A DNA stretch of 64,000 bases from Flavobacterium araucananum (GTDB lineage: Bacteria; Bacteroidota; Bacteroidia; Flavobacteriales; Flavobacteriaceae), in assembly GCF_002222055.1 (NCBI RefSeq), contig NZ_MUGS01000004.1, forward strand, positions 124,001-188,000, written 5' to 3'. Within the stretch, counting starts at the first letter, position 1. Every line of letters begins with the position of its first letter. Below are positions 35,323 to 43,297 of the stretch, piece after piece. The notes under the pieces are model-generated. The model saw only the letters and a list, made by a program, of their open reading frames with translations. It searched no databases and was not told the origin of the DNA. Position numbers and translations under genes: made by a program.

Positions 35323-35832
35323 TTACTTTTTCTTTATAACTTTTCCTAATTTTGTTGGGATATCTATATTAAGCGCAGCTTTTTTATTATCCAATTTATG
35401 TCCATTAATAACAAGTGATTTTATATTATTCATTATAATCCATTTGCGTGGTCCTGAATGTCCTAAAACTGTATCTATCCCATCTTTTATGTCAGTTATT
35501 TTATAGACAAGACTATCATCGATTATCAATTTTATATCATAATTTATTTGTCCGGTATAAGAAACATTTGGCTTTAGTATTCTTTGATTAAATTTAGATT
35601 CGGTTCTTTCGCAACCTTTAATATCAAAATTAGAATCACTTTCGATCATTTTTTTAAAATTGGAGTTTTTTATATACTTCTCAAATACTATTTTTTTAGG
35701 ACATATTAATGAATTCCATTCTCTAAGATAAATTCCCTGAAATGATTTATCGCTTTTTTTATATTTATTTTCATGACAACTCGTGAGTATAAAAACAAAA
35801 AAACATATGCTAGTAAATTTCAATATATCCAT
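35323..35832 (-). CDS. small lipoprotein 2 of the effector array (candidate immunity)
   Basis: A 169-residue lipoprotein (signal ending in FVFILTSC) paralogous to lipoprotein 3 over the full mature length, with the same LREWNSLICPKKIVFEKY, NSNFKKMI, YTGQINYDIKLIIDDSLVYK and GPRKWIIMNNIKSLVINGH (each split for length) motifs. The 3' ends of the two genes and their following leaders are near-identical in DNA, so the duplication is probably recent. It lies 36 bases after lipoprotein 1. No catalytic residues are evident, which fits a binding protein. Confidence 0.78.
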   Translation of the reverse strand: MDILKFTSICFFVFILTSCHENKYKKSDKSFQGIYLREWNSLICPKKIVFEKYIKNSNFKKMIESDSNFDIKGCERTESKFNQRILKPNVSYTGQINYDIKLIIDDSLVYKITDIKDGIDTVLGHSGPRKWIIMNNIKSLVINGHKLDNKKAALNIDIPTKLGKVIKKK

Positions 35833-35868
35833 AATAATTGCTTTTAAATGATTCGCAGTTATTTGTAT

Positions 35869-36381
35869 CTATTTAATTCTTTTTCCTAGTGATGCATCTA
35901 ATGATATATAGGAGGATTGACGTTCTGATTTCAAAGTATCTTTATAATTAATTTCTTTTTCATTTACTGTTGCTTTTAAGTTATATCTAACAATAATTTT
36001 GCGTCCAAGAAAACCAGTCGGGTTCGCAAGTTTAAGAGTATCTCGTAGAAAAGATACCTTGGTAAATCGATATTCAAGACTGTCATTTAATAAAAGTATC
36101 ATGTCATCATTAATCGGCTTATCATTTAAAAATTCCGGAATTATTGTTAAATAATGATATTTTGAATCATTAGTAACCTCAAAAAGAGAATCTACAGCAA
36201 TTATTTTTTTAAAATTAGTATCTTTTTCATAATGATATAGTTTAACTTTAACACTTCCTTTTGCTTTCCAATTTTCTATATTAATTAATTGGTAAATTTG
36301 TTCGTCTTCTATATATGTATTACAAGAAGATGCTAAAAAAAGAAAAAACATAAAGTACTTATTGGATTTCAATGTAGCCAT
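35869..36381 (-). CDS. small lipoprotein 1 of the effector array (candidate immunity)
   Basis: A 170-residue lipoprotein (FLFLASSC, Cys20) and a more distant paralogue of lipoproteins 2 and 3, sharing the INIENW, TNFKKII, NDSLEY and C-terminal LGKRIK elements. Its start overlaps the last 23 bases of the effector gene, a sign of tight translational coupling that is usual for toxin and immunity pairs. The start is supported by the same leader sequence found before its three neighbours. I consider it the prime candidate for the cognate immunity protein. The function is inferred from position, lipoprotein nature and duplication, not from a known family. Confidence 0.75.
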   Translation of the reverse strand: MATLKSNKYFMFFLFLASSCNTYIEDEQIYQLINIENWKAKGSVKVKLYHYEKDTNFKKIIAVDSLFEVTNDSKYHYLTIIPEFLNDKPINDDMILLLNDSLEYRFTKVSFLRDTLKLANPTGFLGRKIIVRYNLKATVNEKEINYKDTLKSERQSSYISLDASLGKRIK

Positions 36382-38038
36382 AATAATTTGATTTAAATGA
36401 TTTTACGTCTATGTTACATGGTTTATATAGAAATTTAAATTTAAGATTAACTTCTTTTTTATTTCCAGATTCAGGTTTATAATCATTAGTAAAATCAAGT
36501 CCCCATGTATAAATATAAAAATGAACAAATTTACTTTCTCCGACATCAATAAAACTCAAACCTCCTTCGTAAACAACCCAATGTACGTTTGTTGTCAGAT
36601 CCTTTGGGTTATAACTTTCTTTATCCTCAATCATACTGCTGTCGATCATCATTAAAATCGTATGTCCTTGTTTGTATTTTCGATCAATGATTTTTAGGTT
36701 TAAAATATCTGTATCTCCAACAGCATCCTGAAATTTTCCGGACACTCCCTTTTTATTTGCAATTTGAAGTAAACCTAAATCAAAAGATTCAGCAAAAGTA
36801 AATCCGGCAACTTCTTTGCACATTCTGGTAAGCATTGCTGGCCAGTTTACAGTTTTTAGCATGTCCAGATCATCATTTTCGAAGCCATTATAGACAAATT
36901 TACTGTTCAGGCTTTCTTTACTTCGGGTTGTTGCAAGTACGATCCAGTCAATTTCTGCCATTTTTAATGCAATATAGTTATCATAACTTGTCTTAACATC
37001 ATACATACTCAAAGCTTTTTCATGGGGTTTAAGTATATAACTGCCTATTGCATATTCTCCGGTTCTAAACAATTCTTTTGCCAGTTTTTCATACGCCATT
37101 GCATCTCGTTTTATCATCGCATAGTATAACGCCGCCATACCACAAAGTGAAGTATTTCCTTGATTTATTTTCCAGGGATCATTGACACGATTGTTTATTT
37201 GTTCATTAACTTTCATCCTGTCAAACCATCTAAACCTGTTGTGTTTCCAAACTTTTAGTTCCCCTTCATTTTCGGGATCTTTTATATAAGCACGAATATA
37301 GATAAAACGTCCGCACATGTCTTTTTCGTTCAGGGTAAACTTGAGCGTATCACCTGTTACAGATAGATGTCTTTCGATCCATTTATTCTCAGACAAACTA
37401 TGGTATTTGTAGCTCCATTTTATTACCGTTTTATCGGTTGGAGTTTCCTGGGTAAAAGCTACGACTTTAAATTCGTATGTTTTGCCATACAACATTCCTT
37501 GCTGAGTTTCTCCTGTATTATCATTGGCAGAACCTAAATCTAAAGCGGTTTTAAGTTCGATTGTTTTTACCCGGGTCGCTTTTTTCTCCGGCTCAGGAGT
37601 ATAATAAACCGGTTGGGCCTCGACTCTGGATACCTGCCAATATTTTATGAAATCATCGCCATTGCCATAATTTTGAATCGCTGGCGAAAGTGTTATGGCA
37701 GTTTGCATATTATGTGGTCCGTAAGCTTCGAATGTTACACAAATATGTATGATGTAAGCATCGCTAAACTTGTATTTGCGAATTGGGAGATCTTTGTCTC
37801 CGTTGCTATAAAAATGAATTTCTCCTTTTTCCATTCGGTCGGTTTCATGTTGAATGGCTTTGGTGGTATTGTGCAGGAAAACCTCGTCTCTTTCCTGCGT
37901 TACAAAACCAAAATTAAGCAAACCACCCATAATTTCGCTCGTGGGAGAGCCATCCCAGGCTATATGCCTGAAATAATTGGTATTGATCCATAATAAATCC
38001 CATTGTTCTCCAAACATAAATAATGTAGCAGACGTCAT
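36359..38038 (-). CDS. TssD (Hcp)-domain protein fused to a Cys/His papain-like domain; probable T6SS effector
   Basis: A 559-residue protein. Residues 1-137 align with Bacteroidota TssD/Hcp tube proteins: ATL-F-GEQWDLL, a GSP-SEIMGG loop, EKGEIHFY, YKFSDAYII, and a final TAITLSPA strand. Residues about 180-275 form a beta-rich linker ending in HNRFRWFDR, which I recall from other flavobacterial secreted toxins. Residues about 285-520 contain QGNTSLCGMAALYYA (Gln293, Cys299) and NVHWVVYEGG (His486), the Gln-Cys-His pattern of papain-like peptidases or amidases. It has no signal peptide, as expected for tube-loaded cargo. The frame extends upstream to 38194, but the ATG at 38038 is the one that begins the TssD fold. 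The lipoprotein array follows with a 23-base overlap. Confidence 0.8.
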   Translation of the reverse strand: MTSATLFMFGEQWDLLWINTNYFRHIAWDGSPTSEIMGGLLNFGFVTQERDEVFLHNTTKAIQHETDRMEKGEIHFYSNGDKDLPIRKYKFSDAYIIHICVTFEAYGPHNMQTAITLSPAIQNYGNGDDFIKYWQVSRVEAQPVYYTPEPEKKATRVKTIELKTALDLGSANDNTGETQQGMLYGKTYEFKVVAFTQETPTDKTVIKWSYKYHSLSENKWIERHLSVTGDTLKFTLNEKDMCGRFIYIRAYIKDPENEGELKVWKHNRFRWFDRMKVNEQINNRVNDPWKINQGNTSLCGMAALYYAMIKRDAMAYEKLAKELFRTGEYAIGSYILKPHEKALSMYDVKTSYDNYIALKMAEIDWIVLATTRSKESLNSKFVYNGFENDDLDMLKTVNWPAMLTRMCKEVAGFTFAESFDLGLLQIANKKGVSGKFQDAVGDTDILNLKIIDRKYKQGHTILMMIDSSMIEDKESYNPKDLTTNVHWVVYEGGLSFIDVGESKFVHFYIYTWGLDFTNDYKPESGNKKEVNLKFKFLYKPCNIDVKSFKSNYYGYIEIQ

Positions 38039-38262
38039 AATTCTATTTTTTAGAAAATCACAATCCAATAAATGTAGACCGAAGAATATCTGGAAAAAGG
38101 AACTATAAGACATTAAACTATCAGAATAAGACAGGTTTAAAGAGTAAAAATAAAGACATATTTTAGTGCTGAAAGGATAAAAATGAAACCGCAACAGGGT
38201 TTGATAAAAGGCAAAAAATAGTGAAGAGGGAAATAGAAGTAATTCTAAAGCATACTTAAAAC

Positions 38263-38305
38263 AAAAAGGCCTGAATCAATAAAACAATTGATTCAGGCCT
38301 TTTTT
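38263..38305 (-). terminator. 18-bp-stem terminator between GH28 and effector genes
   Basis: AAAAAGGCCTGAATCAAT and ATTGATTCAGGCCTTTTT pair perfectly around a 6-base loop, with T-runs on both strands. It ends the pectinase transcript and isolates the effector array. Confidence 0.93.
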
Positions 38306-38323
38306 ATAGTATTTAATTTCTGT

Positions 38324-40012
38324 TTAAAATTGCACTGCACCTTTATGAACTGTTTCTCCTATAGTAGCTTTAGTTGCAAAATTTGAATTGGCAGATGAAG
38401 TAAATTCGATATTCCGGCAAGCTTCTCCGTTTATAGTAATAGCCTTAGAAGAGGTCGAATTGAACTCTATATTTTTAAGTGACATATTTTTAGAATTGTA
38501 AATCTCGAATACTGTAGCTTCGTCGATGTCAAGTTTGGCATTGCTAATTTTGACTCCGTTTGCATCAATGATCGAGAAACCTTTTTTGGCAGTTGCAGTC
38601 AGATTAGAAATTTCGATGTTTTCGAGATTCATTTCTGGTAAACCTTGTAGAAATACGGCTTGTTGAGCGCCTCTAATCGTAATGTTTTTTATAGAAATAT
38701 TTTTAAACTGAGGGGTTTCTTCATTTACAGGAACTATTTTGGTGCTGACTTTATTTCCGCCATCAGCCAATGTTTCGGCAATCGATTTTCCTCCATAATA
38801 CAAATCAAAAGAGATTGCCTGCGACGGAATATCGGTCATAAAAATGTCTGTAATGTAGATGTTCTCAACAATTCCTCCGCGTCCTCGTGTACTCTTGAAA
38901 CGCAATCCCACATCGGTGCCCATAAATGTACAATTTGATACGTGCAGGTTTTTTACGCCTCCTGACATTTCACTTCCTACCGTTACACCGCCGTGTCCGT
39001 GGTATACAATGTTATTTTTTACAATGATATTTTCGCAGGCAACACCACGATCACGACCGTCTTTATCTTTTCCTGATTTAATGCAAATGGCATCATCGCC
39101 TACATCAAAACTGGAGTTTTCTACAATCACGTTTTTGCAGGATTCTACATCAAGTCCGTCTCCGTTTTGAGAATACCAAGGGTTGCGAACGGTAACATTG
39201 CGCACAATTAAATCTTCGACCATTAAGGGATGAATATTCCAGGCTGGTGAATTTTGAAATACGGGCCCGTCAAATAATACCCTTTTACTGTTTTGAATGC
39301 TGACCATAACGGGGCGTAAAAAATCATGGATTGCTTCAAAGTCTTCTTTGGTTTTTAGATCCAGACGTACATTTTGATCTGCACCTTTGGACGCATTCAT
39401 AAAATTTTCAGATGGATACCAGGTCGTTTTCTTGTCGTTTAAGACACCGCCGGAAGCTACAATTGTTTTCCATTGGCTGTCTGTAAGTTTGTCTTTTTTG
39501 ACCTGTCTCCAGCTGTCTCCTGATCCATCCCAAACACCATTTCCGGTAAAAGCAATGTTTTCAAGGTTTTTACCATAAACAGGAGAGAGGCAACGCCAGG
39601 TATTTAATCCCTCAAAACTGGTTTCGATAATAGGATACAAACTTTTATCAGGCGAAAATTTGATCAATGCTCCCGTTTCTGCATGCAGTTCAAGATTGCT
39701 TTTTAAGATAATTGGACCCGTTAACCAGATTCCGGGTGGGATAATAACTTTTCCACCGCCTTTTTTAGAAACAGCCTCTATTGCATTGGCAAATGCTTTT
39801 GTATTGAGAACATAACCGCCATTTACCGCTCCAAAATCTTTTATGTTTACGCTGTTTTTAGGAATCACAGGTTCTTTGACTTTTGCCATTTTAAACTCAA
39901 TGTCTTTATAAGTATCGTACGACTTCGAATTTTGGGCAATGCTGCTTTGTGTACCACTTAGAATCATGATCGTCAAAGCAATACGTAAAAGGTTAATTGG
40001 GTTAGTTTTCAT
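38324..40012 (-). CDS. glycoside hydrolase family 28 (polygalacturonase-like)
   Basis: A 562-residue exported pectin-degrading enzyme of the GH28 right-handed beta-helix family. Signal peptide about residues 1-27. The catalytic triad region is intact: NGDGLD (Asp285), DVGDDAICIKSG (Asp306/Asp307), GHGGVTVGS (His340) and the RFKSTRGRGG substrate motif. An insertion at about residues 170-230 (WRQVKKDKL to KEDFEA) is typical for bacterial exo-acting members, so cleavage of terminal galacturonate or rhamnogalacturonan fragments is likely. It is monocistronic here, with a LacI-type operator in its promoter, and a terminator follows. Confidence 0.92.
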   Translation of the reverse strand: MKTNPINLLRIALTIMILSGTQSSIAQNSKSYDTYKDIEFKMAKVKEPVIPKNSVNIKDFGAVNGGYVLNTKAFANAIEAVSKKGGGKVIIPPGIWLTGPIILKSNLELHAETGALIKFSPDKSLYPIIETSFEGLNTWRCLSPVYGKNLENIAFTGNGVWDGSGDSWRQVKKDKLTDSQWKTIVASGGVLNDKKTTWYPSENFMNASKGADQNVRLDLKTKEDFEAIHDFLRPVMVSIQNSKRVLFDGPVFQNSPAWNIHPLMVEDLIVRNVTVRNPWYSQNGDGLDVESCKNVIVENSSFDVGDDAICIKSGKDKDGRDRGVACENIIVKNNIVYHGHGGVTVGSEMSGGVKNLHVSNCTFMGTDVGLRFKSTRGRGGIVENIYITDIFMTDIPSQAISFDLYYGGKSIAETLADGGNKVSTKIVPVNEETPQFKNISIKNITIRGAQQAVFLQGLPEMNLENIEISNLTATAKKGFSIIDANGVKISNAKLDIDEATVFEIYNSKNMSLKNIEFNSTSSKAITINGEACRNIEFTSSANSNFATKATIGETVHKGAVQF

Positions 40013-40126
40013 TGGTATTGAATTATGGTTAAATTTTAAGCCTTAACAGAGCGGCTTTATTTGCTTAATCAATTTATTAATGGTTGATTTTTATCAATTC
40101 AGAAAAAAATAACCTGGATAAATAAA

Positions 40127-40154
40127 CAAACTTAAATGTAATCGATTACACAAA
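40127..40154 (-). promoter_or_regulatory. GH28 promoter
   Basis: Minus strand: TTTG (40154-40151), a 16-base spacer and TAAGTTTG (40134-40127), an exact -7 match. The spacer is at the short end of the usual range and contains the palindrome at 40137-40150. Confidence 0.55.
40137..40150. promoter_or_regulatory. LacI-family operator TGTAATCGATTACA
   Basis: A perfect 14-bp palindrome with the central CG and TGTAA/TTACA arms of LacI/GalR-family sites. It lies between the -33 and -7 elements of the GH28 promoter, so a bound regulator would occlude RNA polymerase. No LacI-family gene is in the window. Confidence 0.65.
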
Positions 40155-40164
40155 TCTATGCAAA

Positions 40165-40599
40165 AATTTTTAAAAACTAGTATGAAGTTTAGCCTTTACT
40201 ACAAAATAAACGTGATTCGTTAAAAAAGTCTCTTTCGGAATTTTGATTGAAGAATGGCAGGAATCTAAAGGATGGCTTATTGTAACACTTTACGATTTAT
40301 TCTAAACGAAATTTTAAAGTAATACAAAATGTTTTGGTGAAAGCTATTTGTGACAGCGCTGGATTTGGTTAGATTTTAAAAAAAATAATGCTCCAAAAAG
40401 AATATCAATTATAATGAATTATCTTACAATAAAAGATATTAAAATCTACATAATTTGTATAAAATATTGTTTTATTGTCACTATTTTAATAAAATTATGA
40501 GCAGTGAAATTTGGAATTTGTAGTAAAATAAATATATATTAGCAAAACAAACAGACCTTATAAGCCTTAAATATTTAACGACAAACAGAAATAATAAAA
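40165..40599. other. AT-rich intergenic region, no gene seen
   Basis: About 435 bases upstream of the GH28 promoter and before the DUF4272 gene. No frame with a credible start and no strong hairpin were found. The promoter of the downstream gene presumably lies near the right end. Confidence 0.4.
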
Positions 40600-41823
40600 A
40601 TGATTTGTACTATTTATTCACATCAATCTGGTTTTGATGATATTAAAGAAATAATCACTTCCAATTTCGAGAATGATACTATTTCAGTAAGTAATGCGGA
40701 CGGATTTGATATCCTTGATTTAGAAATTAAAGGAAGCCTTTTGAGTCCTTCTAAAAGAATACAAATTTCGTATCGCGAACGATTTGAACCGTCTTATCAA
40801 ATTCCGGAAATTGATGATTCGCCGCTGACCGCAAATCTAAAAGGACTTTATGGCTTTGTAAGTAAATTACCGACTGTAAATGAGAATGTAAAAGATTTGT
40901 TTTTGCATAAGATACAAACCTTAAATTCTGAGTTTACCATTGTTCAGGAAAAAGGAGAGGTAAAAGAGTTGAAAACGATAGTAAAAAATATAGCGACAGA
41001 GCTTGATGCGATTTTATTTGTTCAGCCTAATACTGTGATTAGCAAATCGAAAGGGCAACACTTTTTAGATCATAATTTAGATCTTATTATTGACACTGAG
41101 GGCAATTGTGAAATTGATACGCTGGATGTCAAAATCAACTCGATTTATTTTGATGGGGATCAGAACGAATTAGAAGAAGATCAAATGCAGAGAAAAGAAA
41201 ACAGCGAAAAAATTCTTGAGGTTCAAAACATCAAAATCAACAGAAACCTGCCTTGCGTAGAGTCTGAAAGCGAAACGACTTTAAGAACACCAAAAGAGAT
41301 TGCACAAAGAGTAAGTGTTTTGGCAGTCGTAAATTTAGTGGCTTTTAATACTATTTCTCCAGAGGAAGCAACGGAGTATTTGCAGGAGTATGGTCTTTGG
41401 GATTTTACGACAGAAAATGAAAAAGAATTTCTGGCTAACCCAACAGATGATAAAAAAGCCAATGAAAGTTGGAAATGCGAAGGAATTTGGGTTTTGATGT
41501 GGGCTTTGAATAAAATTGATACACTGGATTTTCCGGATGAGTTTTGCGATTTAGAAAACATCGATCCTGATGATTATCCGGTAGGTCAGGATAAAGATCC
41601 GAATATTTTTATTGATGCTGTAGATTCGATACGATCTAAAACAGAAATTTTGGATGCCAATGATTTGTACTACAGGTACAATTGGGCTTGTGTAGATGAA
41701 CGAATTAATGGCAGACAAATCAAAGAAATTAATCCTGGAATTGTATACGAAAGACAATATGCCCTAAACTGGCTTGTAAATTATATGGAGCAGGATTGGG
41801 ATTATGTAACTTGCGATACCTAG
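40600..41823 (+). CDS. DUF4272 domain-containing protein
   Basis: A 407-residue cytoplasmic protein of unknown function. The C-terminal half (about residues 225-400) matches DUF4272: the TPKEIAQRVSVLAVVNLVAF segment, NESWKCEGIWVLMWAL and the ending YERQYALNWLVNYME. The N-terminal part (about 1-180) is a mixed alpha/beta region that starts MICTIYSHQSGFDDIKEII. It has no signal peptide or membrane helix. Proteins of this family often occur as single genes, and this one stands alone between the GH28 promoter and the iron locus, followed by a hairpin. Confidence 0.85.
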   Translation: MICTIYSHQSGFDDIKEIITSNFENDTISVSNADGFDILDLEIKGSLLSPSKRIQISYRERFEPSYQIPEIDDSPLTANLKGLYGFVSKLPTVNENVKDLFLHKIQTLNSEFTIVQEKGEVKELKTIVKNIATELDAILFVQPNTVISKSKGQHFLDHNLDLIIDTEGNCEIDTLDVKINSIYFDGDQNELEEDQMQRKENSEKILEVQNIKINRNLPCVESESETTLRTPKEIAQRVSVLAVVNLVAFNTISPEEATEYLQEYGLWDFTTENEKEFLANPTDDKKANESWKCEGIWVLMWALNKIDTLDFPDEFCDLENIDPDDYPVGQDKDPNIFIDAVDSIRSKTEILDANDLYYRYNWACVDERINGRQIKEINPGIVYERQYALNWLVNYMEQDWDYVTCDT

Positions 41824-41836
41824 GAGCCTGAAAGCA

Positions 41837-41927
41837 AACATTCCGCTCCTTAAAAAGGAAGCGGAATGTTCTAATTAAAAAAAAATCCAAGTAATAGCAA
41901 TTGTTACCAACAACATTTGTGTTGTTG
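41837..41927. terminator. two consecutive hairpins between convergent genes
   Basis: First hairpin: AACATTCCGCT with AGCGGAATGTT (41837-41870). Second: CAACAACA with TGTTGTTG (41908-41927), followed by TCTATTTTT on the plus strand. They lie between the genes ending at 41823 and 41935 and are the probable terminators, though the T-tail of the first is poor. Confidence 0.55.
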
Positions 41928-41934
41928 TCTATTT

Positions 41935-43266
41935 TTAGAATACCCCAATGTAGTGGTTTCCTGGTTTGTTAAGCAATTTTGCTCCTTTGGTTACAGCTCC
42001 GGTTGGGATGTCGATGATGTAAATATTTCCATCTTTACCCACTGGTGTTACGGCGATGTACAATTCGTTTCCGTCAACAACAAAACCCTGGTACTGACCA
42101 AAATCTAGTGCAGCGTCGTAAGCAATACCTTCTACTTTTTTAGCCGTTTTTGCGTTAAGATCAATTCTGGCAACAAAACCTTGTCCGCTCGCCCCATCGT
42201 GTGTATAAACCGCATAAGCAATTCCGTTTCCGGCATATCTCCAGGCATCGATATAAGATCCCTTTACCCCAAGAGCAGTATCTAAACTAAAAGAATAAGT
42301 ATTGTCATATTGATTGCTTTGGTTGATTTTTAAGATATACGAACCATTTTTAGTATCTCTTTGTGTGGCTTGGTAAATATTGCCATCTGTAGCAACAAAA
42401 CTGTTAAAACTTCGGTATCCGCTGGTATCACCAAAACCAACTGTCGAAGTAATCACTTGCGGGTTTTGCATAGACGGATAATCTACCACTATAGATTTAG
42501 AACCTAAACGATCAAATGTAGCTTCGTTTTTTCCGGTAAGGGGATCCGTTTTACGCATCCAGGTACCAATTATTAATTTGTTTCCTGCTTTGTTTAAGGT
42601 TGGAGCATCCAAACGGAAGATATGATGCCCTTTAATTTCTTCTTCGGCACTTAACGGAATTTCATATTGTTTGAAACCGGAAATAAGAATGTTTTGCAAA
42701 TCTACTGCCAATACAGTTGCGCTGCCTCTGGTATATTTGTATGCCTTGTTCTCGTCCTGTACAATTACCGGAGTGGTAACATTTACAGCTACACCTGTTT
42801 TATCACCATCAAAAAGTTTAACCCATCTTGGCGAAACTCCTGCATAATTTGCAATGCTTACAGTCGTTCCTGATTGTACAAAATTTGCTGCTCCGTTTAC
42901 TTTATACGTCATAAATTCGCCACCATTGGCTCCTGTATAAGTAATGTTAAAAAGAGTATTTCCGTCTACAGATGATTGCAAACGTGCTGTTCTGCTGGAT
43001 TGTACCGGTGCACCTTTTTCATAAACATCTATAGAAAATTCAGGGTTTTTAGCATCTGCTTTGCTTACAGCATACACTTTTGTACCTCCGTTTCCGTCTC
43101 CGGGATCTGTTTGCATTAAAGCGCCTGCTACTGTAATCCACCGTCCTTCAGTAACCGGATTAACAGGATCTGTATTTTTATCGTCGTTACTGCTGCAACC
43201 TGTTGTGATTGCCAATGTGGTTAAAACCAATCCGCAGGCAAGTAATTTAAATGTACTTTTTTTCAT
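41935..43266 (-). CDS. DUF4374 surface lipoprotein (XusB-like siderophore-binding)
   Basis: A 443-residue lipoprotein (lipobox AITTGC, Cys24) with a DUF4374 beta-propeller. Blade-like repeats show in VSKADAKNPEFSIDVYEKG, IQDENKAYKYTRGSA-like stretches, HHIFRLDAPTLNKAGNKLIIG (split) and ELYIAVTPVGKDGNIYIIDI (split). In Bacteroides the DUF4374 protein XusB is a surface lipoprotein that captures enterobactin for the receptor XusA. Here the gene follows a TonB receptor gene by 31 bases, the same pairing. Xenosiderophore binding is therefore likely, but the ligand could differ. No third partner gene (XusC-type) follows directly. Confidence 0.82.
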   Translation of the reverse strand: MKKSTFKLLACGLVLTTLAITTGCSSNDDKNTDPVNPVTEGRWITVAGALMQTDPGDGNGGTKVYAVSKADAKNPEFSIDVYEKGAPVQSSRTARLQSSVDGNTLFNITYTGANGGEFMTYKVNGAANFVQSGTTVSIANYAGVSPRWVKLFDGDKTGVAVNVTTPVIVQDENKAYKYTRGSATVLAVDLQNILISGFKQYEIPLSAEEEIKGHHIFRLDAPTLNKAGNKLIIGTWMRKTDPLTGKNEATFDRLGSKSIVVDYPSMQNPQVITSTVGFGDTSGYRSFNSFVATDGNIYQATQRDTKNGSYILKINQSNQYDNTYSFSLDTALGVKGSYIDAWRYAGNGIAYAVYTHDGASGQGFVARIDLNAKTAKKVEGIAYDAALDFGQYQGFVVDGNELYIAVTPVGKDGNIYIIDIPTGAVTKGAKLLNKPGNHYIGVF

Positions 43267-43297
43267 ATCTATTGCATTAAAAAATTATTAATAAGTC

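Noticed and set aside
38039..38194. Upstream extension of the effector gene by 52 codons
   Set aside because: The extra residues are AT-driven and aromatic-rich with no homology to TssD proteins. The TssD fold begins at the ATG at 38038.
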